Shown here piece by piece: positions 1 through 8,537 of a stretch of DNA of 64,000 nt; position 1 is the first letter of the stretch; every line of letters begins with the position of its first letter. The DNA is from Bacteroidales bacterium UBA3844 (lineage in GTDB: Bacteria; Bacteroidota; Bacteroidia; Bacteroidales; Paludibacteraceae): positions 1 through 64,000 of the forward strand of contig DGHQ01000002.1 in assembly GCA_002392915.1 (NCBI GenBank), written 5' to 3'. A program made the position numbers and the translations under genes. The notes below the pieces were generated by a model. The model worked only from the letters and a program-made list of their open reading frames with translations. It had not been told where the DNA came from and made no database searches.

Positions 1-18
1 TTTGGAATGCAACATAGA

Positions 19-50
19 AGAGACGTGGAGGTATTTCCACGTCTCTGTTT
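19..50 (+). terminator. Rho-independent terminator of an upstream gene outside the window
   Basis: Perfect 11-base inverted repeat (positions 19-29 and 36-46, GC-rich, loop GGTATT) followed by a T-rich stretch. No gene is visible upstream of it, so it probably ends a gene lying before the window. The rest of 1-236 is very AT-rich and shows no other feature. Confidence 0.75.
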
Positions 51-236
51 ATTAATGTCCGAAAAAACATTCCACTCATATATCACCATTTTTTGGGACT
101 AATATAGAGAAAAACATTTTAACAAAAATTAAATATTTTTTTTGGAGAGAAATATGGAAATCTCCAATATATTTAATAATTTTGTAGCCAACAAAAGAAA
201 TAATTAACACAAAAATTAAATAAAATATGGGAACAG

Positions 237-1010
237 ATGCATAATATCAAAAAAGTATTCAACTTCACTAGAATATATTTAGGTAGTTGTTTGGGTACTA
301 CAGGATCAATATGTTCTATTGCAGGGTTAGTAATGTGTTTTAGTAACAACAAAACAGCCATAATAATTGCGTTATCGATTGTTATTATATGTCTACTTAT
401 CATTGTTTTTCAGATAATAAGAGTAATCAACAAGTTTATTGATGAGAATTCCTCTGAAGATTACAAGCGAATATCCACCTTTCTAATCTTCAAATCCAAC
501 GATGGAGTGAAATCTACATTTGAAGTTTACCGCACAATACAATGCAAAAGGTTGTTTCTCACAGAAATACCATATAATTTCAAATGGACAGGTGCAATTC
601 CACCTAAAATCGAATCAGTATCACAAAAGATTAGTCCTCTGATCCACAACGAAAACAAAAATGAATGGGATACGGCTAAAATAACATTCAATCACCCATT
701 AAAATACAACGAATGCACAGTAATCAGTATAAAAACGACCAATGAAGACACAGACAACACAGCCAAGCCATGGATAAGTTCACGTCTCGACACTCCTATA
801 GAAATGCTAGTTTTTAGAGTTTTATTGTCTTACAAAAGCAAAGAATACGCAAAACCAGCATATTTCGAAAGAAAAAAGATTGTGTCTCAAATAGATGGGG
901 ATTTCGAGTTCGTTGAATCCGTGGAATTTGACAAAGATCATAAGCTATATTATCATACAAAAACAAATCCAGAGCCAGGCTATATTTATAGACTGAGGTG
1001 GGAGAAATAA
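237..1010 (+). CDS. Two-TM membrane protein of unknown function
   Basis: I do not recognise this 257-residue protein. Two hydrophobic segments (about residues 16-35 and 41-62) form an N-terminal membrane hairpin. A polar domain of about 190 residues follows, without cysteines in a recognisable motif and rich in Lys, Glu and Tyr. There is no signal peptidase site, so it is probably an inner-membrane protein with the C-terminal domain in the cytoplasm (inference). It stands alone: 41 bases separate it from the alkylation-repair gene downstream, and a terminator lies upstream. Codon use is AT-rich compared with the next genes, which fits a lineage-specific accessory gene. Confidence 0.7.
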   Translation: MHNIKKVFNFTRIYLGSCLGTTGSICSIAGLVMCFSNNKTAIIIALSIVIICLLIIVFQIIRVINKFIDENSSEDYKRISTFLIFKSNDGVKSTFEVYRTIQCKRLFLTEIPYNFKWTGAIPPKIESVSQKISPLIHNENKNEWDTAKITFNHPLKYNECTVISIKTTNEDTDNTAKPWISSRLDTPIEMLVFRVLLSYKSKEYAKPAYFERKKIVSQIDGDFEFVESVEFDKDHKLYYHTKTNPEPGYIYRLRWEK

Positions 1011-1051
1011 GTCGGACACAAACGGATTAATTCTCTGAAATTGACAGGAAT

Positions 1052-1744
1052 ATGAATTGGAATGATGTCATAGTTTTATTGCAGGCAAACGCAGAAAACG
1101 ACTACCGGGATTTTTCAATCAAACTAACTCCCGGAGTGACAGCCATGTATGGCGTAAGATTGCCCATTCTCAAACAGATGGCCAAAGATGTCTGCAAAGG
1201 AGATTGGGAGACGACGCTAAAAGAAGCCACCGACAACAGCATCGAAGAACTGATGATCCAAGGCTACATCATCGGTTTTGCAAAAAGCGACTACGACACT
1301 TTAATCAAATATGTCGAGAATTTCGTGAAGAAAATCAAAGTATGGAGTGTATGCGACACCACCGTCGCGACATTCAAATTCGTACGAAAAGAGATGCTGA
1401 AGACGTGGGATTTTCTCGAATTCTATGCAAAAGACACAGATGTATGGAGCCGTCGTTTTGCGGCAGTGATGATGCTAAGCCACTTTATCAATGAGGAATA
1501 TATCGACAGAGTATTGGAGAGGCTATCGTCCATGTCGCCATCCGGATATTACGCTGAGATGGGAATAGCGTGGGCAATCCAAGGATGCCACTCAAAATTC
1601 CCAGAAAAGACAAAAGCAGTCTTAGAAAAGAAAATTTTAGCTAAAGAGGTGCAAAACAAAGCAATACAGAAAATATGCGAGTCGCTTCGCACTTCTAAAG
1701 AAGAAAAAGATATTCTACGGACACTAAAAATCATAGAAAAATGA
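1052..1744 (+). CDS. DNA alkylation repair protein, AlkD-like (HEAT-repeat glycosylase)
   Basis: This 230-residue protein has the size and all-helical character of the AlkC/AlkD family, which excises bulky or cationic alkylated purines using a solenoid of HEAT-like repeats. Family-typical stretches are YGVRLPILKQMAKDV near residue 33, the W-SVCD segment near residue 98 and WSRRFAAVMMLSHF near residue 130. This subfamily is common as a single gene in gut Bacteroidales. Its stop codon overlaps the start of the downstream oxidoreductase (ATGA), so the two are probably co-transcribed and translationally coupled. The exact substrate cannot be told from sequence. Confidence 0.85.
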   Translation: MNWNDVIVLLQANAENDYRDFSIKLTPGVTAMYGVRLPILKQMAKDVCKGDWETTLKEATDNSIEELMIQGYIIGFAKSDYDTLIKYVENFVKKIKVWSVCDTTVATFKFVRKEMLKTWDFLEFYAKDTDVWSRRFAAVMMLSHFINEEYIDRVLERLSSMSPSGYYAEMGIAWAIQGCHSKFPEKTKAVLEKKILAKEVQNKAIQKICESLRTSKEEKDILRTLKIIEK

Positions 1745-2694
1745 AAAAGTTCAGATTCGTCATTCTCGGAGCAGGAAACATAGCCGAGAAATTCGCCAAT
1801 GCAGTAAGCCTTATCAATGATTGCGAAGTTGCGGCAATAGGAAGCCGAAGCGCAGAAAGAGCGGAAGCTTTCGCGAAAAAATTTAATATAGAAGCTTCAT
1901 TCGGCAATTATGAGGAGATGCTAGACTCCATCCGTCCAGACGCAGCCTATATTGCGACGACACACAACACACATGTTAAGCTGATCAAACTTTGTATCGG
2001 TAAAAACATTCCTGTAATCTGCGAGAAGACAATGTGCATGAATGCAAAAGAGGCGGAGGAAGTTTGTTCTCTAGCAAAGGAAAAGAACACATTTCTTATG
2101 GAAGCGATGTGGAGTCGATTCCTTCCTGCCGTGAAAAAGGCAAAAGAATGGATTGCAGAAGGTAAAATCGGCAACCCGGTCATGGCTCAACTTCAGATCG
2201 GAAACAGATACCACTTTGCAGCCGACAACCGTTTCTTCAGCAAAGAGTTAGGTGGAGGAGCCGCGCTCGACCTTGGAGTCTACGGCTACCAAATCACCAC
2301 ATTTCTTGTTGGTGAAGATGTGAAGGATGTAAATTGTCAAGCAAGATATTCACACACTGGTGTCGACACAACAGATCATATCTCCATGCGAGCAGACGAC
2401 TGTCTGATAGACATCACGGCCACTATTGAGACAAAAATAGACGAGAATCTCATCGTCTACGGAGAAAAAGGAAAAATCACATTACCTCATTCCCAGTGGG
2501 CTGACGAATGCATTTTTGAAAGCATAGACGGAACAAAAATAATTTTCTCCGACAATGAGACACAAAACGGTTTCGTCGGAGAAATCCAGGAGGTGATAAA
2601 ATGCGTTCGTGATGGCAAAAAAGAAAGTTGCGTCGTTCCTCATTCGTTGACGATCAACTGCTCAAAAGTTTTGGATATGATAACACAGAAATAG
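1741..2694 (+). CDS. Gfo/Idh/MocA family NAD(P)-dependent oxidoreductase
   Basis: The 317-residue protein begins with a Rossmann nucleotide-binding motif (ILGAGNIAEKFA, residues 8-19), followed by the family's conserved EK-T motif (CEKTMCMNAKEAE, near residue 100; the usual form is EKP). The C-terminal half is the alpha/beta substrate domain, including GGGAALDLGVYG. Members oxidise or reduce sugars, inositols or trans-dihydrodiols. The length and the MEAMWSRFLP stretch resemble the dimeric dihydrodiol dehydrogenase-like branch, but the substrate is unknown. It overlaps the upstream AlkD-like gene by four bases and is followed by a bidirectional terminator. Confidence 0.9.
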   Translation: MKKFRFVILGAGNIAEKFANAVSLINDCEVAAIGSRSAERAEAFAKKFNIEASFGNYEEMLDSIRPDAAYIATTHNTHVKLIKLCIGKNIPVICEKTMCMNAKEAEEVCSLAKEKNTFLMEAMWSRFLPAVKKAKEWIAEGKIGNPVMAQLQIGNRYHFAADNRFFSKELGGGAALDLGVYGYQITTFLVGEDVKDVNCQARYSHTGVDTTDHISMRADDCLIDITATIETKIDENLIVYGEKGKITLPHSQWADECIFESIDGTKIIFSDNETQNGFVGEIQEVIKCVRDGKKESCVVPHSLTINCSKVLDMITQK

Positions 2695-2711
2695 CAAAGA
2701 AAATACCACAC

Positions 2712-2750
2712 AAAAAAACGAGTGTCCAGATTATCTAGACACTCGTTTTT
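2712..2750. terminator. Bidirectional rho-independent terminator
   Basis: Stem ACGAGTGTC (2718-2726) pairs with GACACTCGT (2738-2746), with an A-tract on the left and a T-tract on the right. It lies between converging genes: the oxidoreductase ends at 2694 (+) and the thioesterase at 2774 (-). It can serve both. Confidence 0.85.
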
Positions 2751-2773
2751 GTATCACACTTCTAATTACTCAA

Positions 2774-3190
2774 TTACATGAAAGAATCAAATTCATAGTC
2801 CTTCTTCATGCGATAAGCCAATCCTGTGACTACCGCAAGGACTTCCCCATTCTGGTTCATCACCTTAATGTCGCAATATGGCAATTTATAATGGTTCACC
2901 ACCTCCGTACACTCAGCATAAAGATGGTCTCCCAACTGAGCAGACTTGATGAACGTTATGGTATTGGAAATACCCAACGACAATATGCCATGGCAATTGG
3001 AGACAGCAGCAAAAGCAAGATCTGCCAAAGTATACATCACCCCACCCTGACAAACGCCTGCAGCATTCAAATGATTTTCTTTCACTACCAGCTCTGCACG
3101 AGCAAAACCTTCACGCACTTCCGTTAGTTGAGCACCTATGCTCTGAGCGAATTTGTCGCTACTGTTTAGCCGTTCAAGTAACGTCGCCAT
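2774..3190 (-). CDS. PaaI family hotdog-fold acyl-CoA thioesterase
   Basis: This is a 138-residue single hotdog domain. The signature region is NHLNAAGVCQGGVMYTLADL near residue 40; its LAD aspartate corresponds to the catalytic acid of PaaI-type thioesterases, while the family's HGG is QGG here. The predicted reaction is hydrolysis of an aryl- or acyl-CoA in the cytoplasm. Its start overlaps the stop of the aminotransferase gene by one base (TAATG), so the two are translationally coupled. Given the iorAB-paaK genes upstream, a plausible substrate is an arylacetyl-CoA made from aromatic amino acids (inference). Confidence 0.85.
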   Translation of the reverse strand: MATLLERLNSSDKFAQSIGAQLTEVREGFARAELVVKENHLNAAGVCQGGVMYTLADLAFAAVSNCHGILSLGISNTITFIKSAQLGDHLYAECTEVVNHYKLPYCDIKVMNQNGEVLAVVTGLAYRMKKDYEFDSFM

Positions 3191-4500
3191 TAATGATTCT
3201 TCTTAAAGGATTCAATACGCTCTTTAAACAACGGCTCCTGCTCCTTCTTGAAGAAAGATGTGCAGACACGGACACCCTGCTCATTAGAACCCATTGTATC
3301 CAGCGGGAATACTGCTATTCCATAATACATAAGTTCACGAGTCAATTCCAAATCATTCATGCCCGGATACTGCACAGTGAAATAGAAACCGTCAGCCAAT
3401 GGTGCTCCCATATCATTGTCATAAACCAAATAGAAGCCATTAGCAAGAAGCACATCCTTCATGAATTTGGCACGACGACCGTACTCCTTTACATCGTCCA
3501 AGAAATTGTAGCGTCCTTCACAAGCAGCCTCCATCAAAGCAGACATTGCATGCTGAACACTATGAGTCGTGCCACTTGATAATGTATACATCAAACGGTT
3601 GCAAAAGAAGTTACCGAACTCAGCAACTCCAAATTTATCAGCCAAAGATTTGTATACACGTTTGTACAACTTATTGCTGATACAAGTGACTCCGATTCTC
3701 TGACCTGCATAAGAGAATGCCTTAGATCCAGAAATCCACAAAACATAATTGTCTGTATACTTAGCGACAGTAGCCTGATAAGGAGCCTCATATGGATGAG
3801 ACAAATCACGACGGAAATCCATAGCAAAATAAGCCAAATCCTCCAAAACAATCACGTCGTACTTGTCTGCCAAACCAGCGATTCCCTTCAACTCCTCCTC
3901 TGTAAAACAAACCCAAGACGGATTGTTAGGATTAGAATAGACAATCGAATTAATGTTTCCAACAGAAAGAATCTCCTCCAACTTTTGGATCAACGCGTCG
4001 CCACGGAAATCATGGATATCCAAACCGATATGATTCAAGCCAATAACGTCACATTGAGTCGTCTGCACAGGGAACCCAGGCTGAATAAACAGAACCGTAT
4101 CTTTCTTTGTACCTGCACAAGCATGGTGAATTGCCATAAATGACGCGAATGTACCCTGCATACTACCTGTTGTAGGAATACAGCAAAGAGGATCTATATC
4201 GACCCCTATGAAAGCCTTCACAAACTGAGACGCAGCATTTTTGATACGTGGTATACCGCCATTAGGTGGATAAATAGTGGCGCAACCATTGGCCAAAGCC
4301 TCCTGCTCAGCCTTCAGTGCAATTTCCGATGGTTTTAGGCCAGGGACGCCCATCTCAAGATGAATAATCTGCTGACCTGTCTTCTCCTCCAACAAACGAG
4401 ACAATGCCTGTATGTCACGGATCGTCGCATGAGAGAAATCACCCAACGCCATAGAATTGATGGCATCAGTGACTATTTGATAATCTAATGGTGTAGTCAA
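3190..4500 (-). CDS. PLP-dependent aminotransferase, fold type I (class I/II)
   Basis: The 436-residue aminotransferase shows the YSNPNNPS substrate/PLP motif (about residues 188-195), the PLP-pyridine Asp in VLEDLAYF (about 220) and the Schiff-base lysine in SGSKAFSYAGQRIG (Lys about 260). It catalyses amino-group transfer between an amino acid and a 2-oxo acid. Its position between the indolepyruvate oxidoreductase/phenylacetate-CoA ligase genes and a thioesterase suggests an aromatic amino acid or its keto acid as substrate (inference). Two hairpin terminators separate it from paaK, so it may have its own promoter, with the thioesterase as the second gene of its operon. Confidence 0.9.
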   Translation of the reverse strand: MTTPLDYQIVTDAINSMALGDFSHATIRDIQALSRLLEEKTGQQIIHLEMGVPGLKPSEIALKAEQEALANGCATIYPPNGGIPRIKNAASQFVKAFIGVDIDPLCCIPTTGSMQGTFASFMAIHHACAGTKKDTVLFIQPGFPVQTTQCDVIGLNHIGLDIHDFRGDALIQKLEEILSVGNINSIVYSNPNNPSWVCFTEEELKGIAGLADKYDVIVLEDLAYFAMDFRRDLSHPYEAPYQATVAKYTDNYVLWISGSKAFSYAGQRIGVTCISNKLYKRVYKSLADKFGVAEFGNFFCNRLMYTLSSGTTHSVQHAMSALMEAACEGRYNFLDDVKEYGRRAKFMKDVLLANGFYLVYDNDMGAPLADGFYFTVQYPGMNDLELTRELMYYGIAVFPLDTMGSNEQGVRVCTSFFKKEQEPLFKERIESFKKNH

Positions 4501-4527
4501 TTTTAATAAATTTGTTTAGTATAACAT

Positions 4528-4559
4528 AAAAAGGGAAATCCTAAAAAAACAGGATTCCC
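4528..4559 (-). terminator. Rho-independent terminator downstream of paaK (distal)
   Basis: Read on the minus strand, GGGAATCCT and AGGATTTCCC form a stem around a T-rich loop, followed by TTTTT. It lies in the 99-base gap between paaK and the aminotransferase gene. Confidence 0.7.
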
Positions 4560-4570
4560 ATAAGAACTAA

Positions 4571-4592
4571 AGGGGAGCTATAAAGCCCCCCT
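4571..4592 (-). terminator. GC-rich hairpin just after the paaK stop
   Basis: The minus strand reads GGGGGGCT-TTAT-AGCTCCCC followed by TTTAG. This is a strong stem directly after the end of paaK, with a weak T-tract. It probably acts in tandem with the hairpin at 4528-4559, as terminator or mRNA 3'-end stabiliser. Confidence 0.6.
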
Positions 4593-4599
4593 ATAATTA

Positions 4600-5907
4600 T
4601 CAGCCTTTGAAATTACGCTTATCATTCACATGCTTAGCCTTACCAGTTGAGCGCTCAATAGCTCCTGGAGCCAGGATATGAATATTCGGTTTGATACCCA
4701 CAAGACTCACGATACGGTCGTAAAGTGGCTTGATATAAGGCATCTGTTTTGCTGGGTTTGGAGAATAGAATTCCTCACGAAGCTCAACATCCAAATCGAA
4801 AGTATCCTCGTTATTCTTACGGTCGACTGTGATGAAATAGTATGGTGTGTATGTAGGGAACTCAGTCAAGACAGTCTCAATCTGAGAAGGGAAGACATTT
4901 ACACCACGAATAATCATCATATCATCTGAACGTCCCAGAATACGGTCCATGCGAACAGCTGTACGGCCACACTTACATGGCTCATAGATCAAACGAGTCA
5001 AATCACGAGTACGGTAGCGAAGAATTGGCATAGCCTCCTTGCACAACGATGTGAAAACCAACTCTCCAAACTCTCCAGGAGCAACAGGCTCCAAAGTGTC
5101 AGGATTGATGATTTCAGGATAGAACATATCCTCCCAAAGGTGCGTGCCATTCTGATATTCACATTCGCCTCCGACTCCAGGACCAGACATTTCCGTCAAA
5201 CCATATATGTCAATCGCTTTGATACGAAGTTTTTCCTCCAACTCCTTACGCATACCTTCAGTCCAAGGCTCAGCTCCAAAGAAACCGACACGTAGTTTCA
5301 ACTCCTCAATGCTAACCTTGTCGCTTTTCTCGATGCATTCAGCCAAGTGCAAAGCGTATGAAGGGGTACAGCATAAAGCAGACGTGCCAAAATCCTTCAT
5401 CAACATGATTTGTTTCTCTGAGTTTCCTGCAGAGATTGGCAACTGAATAGCGCCACGCCTGTTAGCTCCATCATGAGCTCCCAAACCACCAGTGAACAAT
5501 CCATAACCGTAAGCAACCTGGACAACATCACCCTTACCTACATTACCAGCCGCCAAAACACGAGCCACACCTTCCGACCAATTTGCGATATCATTGTCTG
5601 TATATGTATCCACAACTGGTTTTCCAGTAGTACCGGAAGATGCGTGGATACGACGTACGTCTGTCATTGGGACAGCCTGCAATCCGAAAGGATATTCATC
5701 GCGAAGATCGTGCTTTGTCGTGAAAGGCAACTTGCTAATGTCATCTATACTCTTGATATCGCTTGGCTTAACACCAAGTTCATCCATTTTTCTCCTATAG
5801 AATGGCACCTTCTCGTAACAAGTCTTAACAATCTTAACAAGACGCTCACTCTGTAATTTGCGCATGTTTTCACGACTCATGCACTCAATTTCCGGATTAT
5901 GTATCAT
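4600..5907 (-). CDS. paaK: Phenylacetate--CoA ligase (AMP-forming)
   Basis: The 435-residue adenylate-forming enzyme has the AMP-binding P-loop HASSGTTGKPVV (residues 88-99) and the adenylate motif DIYGLTEMSGPG (about 235). The C-terminal domain contains DDMMIIRGVNVFPSQIE, typical of PaaK. It activates arylacetates (phenylacetate, indoleacetate) to CoA thioesters, or runs in reverse to make ATP in fermenting organisms. It is the third gene after iorA and iorB, 25 bases after iorB. In Bacteroidales this trio is the usual arylpyruvate to arylacetate route. Confidence 0.93.
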   Translation of the reverse strand: MIHNPEIECMSRENMRKLQSERLVKIVKTCYEKVPFYRRKMDELGVKPSDIKSIDDISKLPFTTKHDLRDEYPFGLQAVPMTDVRRIHASSGTTGKPVVDTYTDNDIANWSEGVARVLAAGNVGKGDVVQVAYGYGLFTGGLGAHDGANRRGAIQLPISAGNSEKQIMLMKDFGTSALCCTPSYALHLAECIEKSDKVSIEELKLRVGFFGAEPWTEGMRKELEEKLRIKAIDIYGLTEMSGPGVGGECEYQNGTHLWEDMFYPEIINPDTLEPVAPGEFGELVFTSLCKEAMPILRYRTRDLTRLIYEPCKCGRTAVRMDRILGRSDDMMIIRGVNVFPSQIETVLTEFPTYTPYYFITVDRKNNEDTFDLDVELREEFYSPNPAKQMPYIKPLYDRIVSLVGIKPNIHILAPGAIERSTGKAKHVNDKRNFKG

Positions 5908-5932
5908 TTTTGTTTTATGATGATTTTATTTG

Positions 5933-6508
5933 TTATTTCTTAGACGCTTCCACACCACGGTCGAAAGCTCTCAAGTTGGCTTCAACAACTGCATCTCCCT
6001 TACGCGCGAATATCACACTGACTGCCTTACGCAACTGCTCTACAGTCAGCACCTCAATATAAGGAGCTGCCATTCCCAAAAGCACCATGTTAGCACTCTT
6101 TGCACTCTTCAACTCGGCTGCTATAGCCTCAATATCCAACTGGACATTTGGCAACTCATTCAACTCGCTCTTCAAAGCAGCCTCATCAGGATAGTTCGGA
6201 ATATTGACAAATGTCTTGCTGCTTGTGATGATCATTCCGTCAGGTCTTAGATAAGTGATATAACGAAGTGCCTCCATTGGCTCCATGCTGATGATCACAT
6301 CTGCCTCTCCTGTAGGTATCTGGTCGCTCCAGATTGGATCTGTCGACAATCTAAGATTACTCTGAACATCTCCTCCACGCTGGCTCATTCCATGGACCTC
6401 AGCCTGTTTCAAATTAATTCCAGCCTCAGTGGCAGCCTCACCTATGATAGTTGCGATAGAAAGGATTCCCTGACCTCCTACACCGCAAAGTATAATATCC
6501 TTTTTCAT
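5933..6508 (-). CDS. iorB: Indolepyruvate:ferredoxin oxidoreductase, beta subunit
   Basis: The 191-residue protein is the gamma-type (PFOR gamma-domain) subunit of a 2-oxoacid:ferredoxin oxidoreductase. It begins with CGVGGQGILSIATIIGEAA (residues 8-26), and HGMSQRGGDVQSNLRLS follows (about 39-55). It pairs with IorA to convert aryl pyruvates, ferredoxin and CoA to arylacetyl-CoA and CO2. It lies 9 bases downstream of iorA in the same operon and is followed by paaK, which can convert the product to the free acid with ATP formation. Confidence 0.93.
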   Translation of the reverse strand: MKKDIILCGVGGQGILSIATIIGEAATEAGINLKQAEVHGMSQRGGDVQSNLRLSTDPIWSDQIPTGEADVIISMEPMEALRYITYLRPDGMIITSSKTFVNIPNYPDEAALKSELNELPNVQLDIEAIAAELKSAKSANMVLLGMAAPYIEVLTVEQLRKAVSVIFARKGDAVVEANLRAFDRGVEASKK

Positions 6509-6517
6509 TTCTTACTC

Positions 6518-8149
6518 TTATTTATTATTTTGCTTAGCACGTTCACGGGCATGGCGTGCTGCCACCTGAATACATTCGCGACGTGGGATAATGACACTCA
6601 CTCCCTTGTAATTGATTTCCTCACGCAAAATCTTTGTGATCTCCGGCATATTCTTTGGCAATGGGACAACCACACGTACGTGATCAGGATCTACACCCAA
6701 GCCAAGACAAATAGCCTCATACTTGTTCAATCCAGCGCTATCCTGTCCTCCTGTCATTCCAGTAGTCAAATTGTCGCTGATGATAATAGTGACGTTGCTG
6801 TTGTCGTTGACAGCATCCAACAATCCCGTCATACCGCTATGTGTGAAAGTAGAGTCGCCAATCACAGCGATTGCTGGCCAAAGTCCTGCATCTGCGGCTC
6901 CCTTTGCCATTGTGATGCTGGCTCCCATGTCGACACAACTTGCCAATGCCTTGAATGGAGGCAAAGCTCCCAATGTATAGCAACCGATATCACCGAATAC
7001 ACGTGCATTTTCATATTCCTTAACCACTTCGCCCAATGCTGTATAGACATCACGGTGTCCACAGCCCTGACACAACTGAGGTGGACGACCTGCCAAATTT
7101 TTAGCTGGCCTGAATAGTGGATTGTTCTCCTTTCCTAATCCTAAAGAAACATTATCAGGGTTCAACTCTCCAGTGCGAGGAAGACGACCTGTCAAACGAC
7201 CCTCAACCTTGTATGAAGTGTCGACCAATTTCTTGACCTCTTCCTCTACAACAGGCTGACCATCCTCAACAACCAAAATCTCAGAGCATACCTCAGCCAT
7301 CTGCTTGATACCCTCAACAGGCATTGGATACTGAGTAAGCTTCATGATCATATAATTGTCCTCGTTGTCCTTAATGCCATTCAAGGCCTCGCGGACATAG
7401 TTGTAACCGATTCCGCAAGCGACGATACCGATCCATTTTCCCTTATCACTATTATTAATAGTAATAATGTCGTTCGTAGAAGACTCACAGCTTGCCTTCA
7501 TCATATCGTTCTGCTTGTCGATCAAATCCAAATAGTTGCGACGAGCATTACCAGGCAGAAGCACCCAGTGTGCATTGTCTGTAGCTGGATTCAATTTATT
7601 TTGATCGGCAGCCTTGCCAATCTCTACTGCAGCACGGCTATGTGCCAAACGAGTGACAACACGAAGCAACACAGGCTCTTTTAGTCTTTCCGATAGTTCG
7701 AAAGCTCTGCTCATCATATCATAAGCCTCTTGCTGGTTGCTTGGCTCGAAGATAGGAATCATGGCAAACTTACCATAAAAACGGCTATCTTGCTCATTTT
7801 GGCTCGAGTGCATCGACGGATCGTCAGCCGCAAGAACGACCACACCTCCATTGACACCAGTAATAGCACTATTCACAAAAGCATCAGCACATACGTTCAT
7901 TCCAACATGTTTCATGCATACCAACGCTCTCTTGCCACAATAGCTCATACCTAAAGCTGCCTCCATTGCAGTTTTCTCATTAGTACACCAACGACTTCTG
8001 ACACCTCGCTCAATAGCCTCCTTATTTGTTTGGATAAACTCCGTAATTTCAGTGGATGGAGTACCAGGATAGGCGTAAACGCCACTCAACCCCGCATGTA
8101 TCGCACCCAACGCTACGGCTTCATCACCAAGTAAAAGTTTTTTTTCCAT
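6518..8149 (-). CDS. iorA: Indolepyruvate:ferredoxin oxidoreductase, alpha subunit
   Basis: The 543-residue protein combines the PFOR alpha-like N-terminal domain (AYPGTPSTEITEF near residue 26) with a C-terminal thiamine-pyrophosphate domain. The latter holds CQGCGHRD near residue 359 and the TPP motif GDSTFTHSGMTGLLDAVNDN near residue 437. Archaeal IorA carries an additional C-terminal 2[4Fe-4S] ferredoxin domain. None is present: the protein ends soon after the TPP domain, without CxxCxxC clusters. This short form is usual in Bacteroidales. It is the first gene of iorA-iorB-paaK, with a candidate promoter at 8211-8218. Confidence 0.93.
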   Translation of the reverse strand: MEKKLLLGDEAVALGAIHAGLSGVYAYPGTPSTEITEFIQTNKEAIERGVRSRWCTNEKTAMEAALGMSYCGKRALVCMKHVGMNVCADAFVNSAITGVNGGVVVLAADDPSMHSSQNEQDSRFYGKFAMIPIFEPSNQQEAYDMMSRAFELSERLKEPVLLRVVTRLAHSRAAVEIGKAADQNKLNPATDNAHWVLLPGNARRNYLDLIDKQNDMMKASCESSTNDIITINNSDKGKWIGIVACGIGYNYVREALNGIKDNEDNYMIMKLTQYPMPVEGIKQMAEVCSEILVVEDGQPVVEEEVKKLVDTSYKVEGRLTGRLPRTGELNPDNVSLGLGKENNPLFRPAKNLAGRPPQLCQGCGHRDVYTALGEVVKEYENARVFGDIGCYTLGALPPFKALASCVDMGASITMAKGAADAGLWPAIAVIGDSTFTHSGMTGLLDAVNDNSNVTIIISDNLTTGMTGGQDSAGLNKYEAICLGLGVDPDHVRVVVPLPKNMPEITKILREEINYKGVSVIIPRRECIQVAARHARERAKQNNK

Positions 8150-8210
8150 TACTGATTTATATCTATTATATTATTTTCGTTTTTAACCACGTTTTTCCAA
8201 CTTTAAAACA

Positions 8211-8218
8211 CAAAGATA
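8211..8218 (-). promoter_or_regulatory. Candidate -7 box for the iorAB-paaK operon
   Basis: The minus strand reads TATCTTTG, matching the Bacteroidota -7 consensus TAnnTTTG, about 60 bases before the iorA start. A minus-strand TTG (8242-8244) lies about 23 bases further up, slightly beyond the usual spacing. The rest of the 8150-8537 gap holds the opposing promoter and leader of the secreted-protein gene. Confidence 0.5.
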
Positions 8219-8378
8219 ATCATTTATTTACTAAAAACACCCAACAGAGCCCCATTAATTTTCTTTGAACTCAAAATCACGACATCAAAATACATATTTA
8301 ATTATTTTGCACCGTCGAATTCTGATTTTTCAGTCCATAAAAAAATAAAAAGCAACACGACATTTTAAAACAAAGTTT

Positions 8379-8386
8379 TATCTTTG
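8379..8386 (+). promoter_or_regulatory. Candidate -7 box and long leader of the three-repeat secreted protein
   Basis: TATCTTTG matches TAnnTTTG. Transcription from it would give a 5' leader of about 145 bases before the start at 8538. The transcript would begin with a short perfect hairpin, CAGATTT-TGTG-AAATCTG (8391-8408). No convincing -33 TTG is seen. The leader is AT-rich and no known riboswitch was recognised in it. Confidence 0.5.
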
Positions 8387-8537
8387 CAAACAGATTTTGT
8401 GAAATCTGTTGAGAAGCTTTGATATCACCTTCATAATATAAAGAAACCTCAAAAACAGCCACAAACATCAAAATAGCGAAAAAGTCTGCTTACATGCGAC
8501 ATTTAAACTTAAAACATATTCTAATAATACATTAATT

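Noticed and set aside
6392..7117. Long plus-strand ORF opposite iorA/iorB
   Set aside because: It is the antisense shadow of well-conserved enzyme genes, with cysteine/serine-rich sequence typical of shadows.
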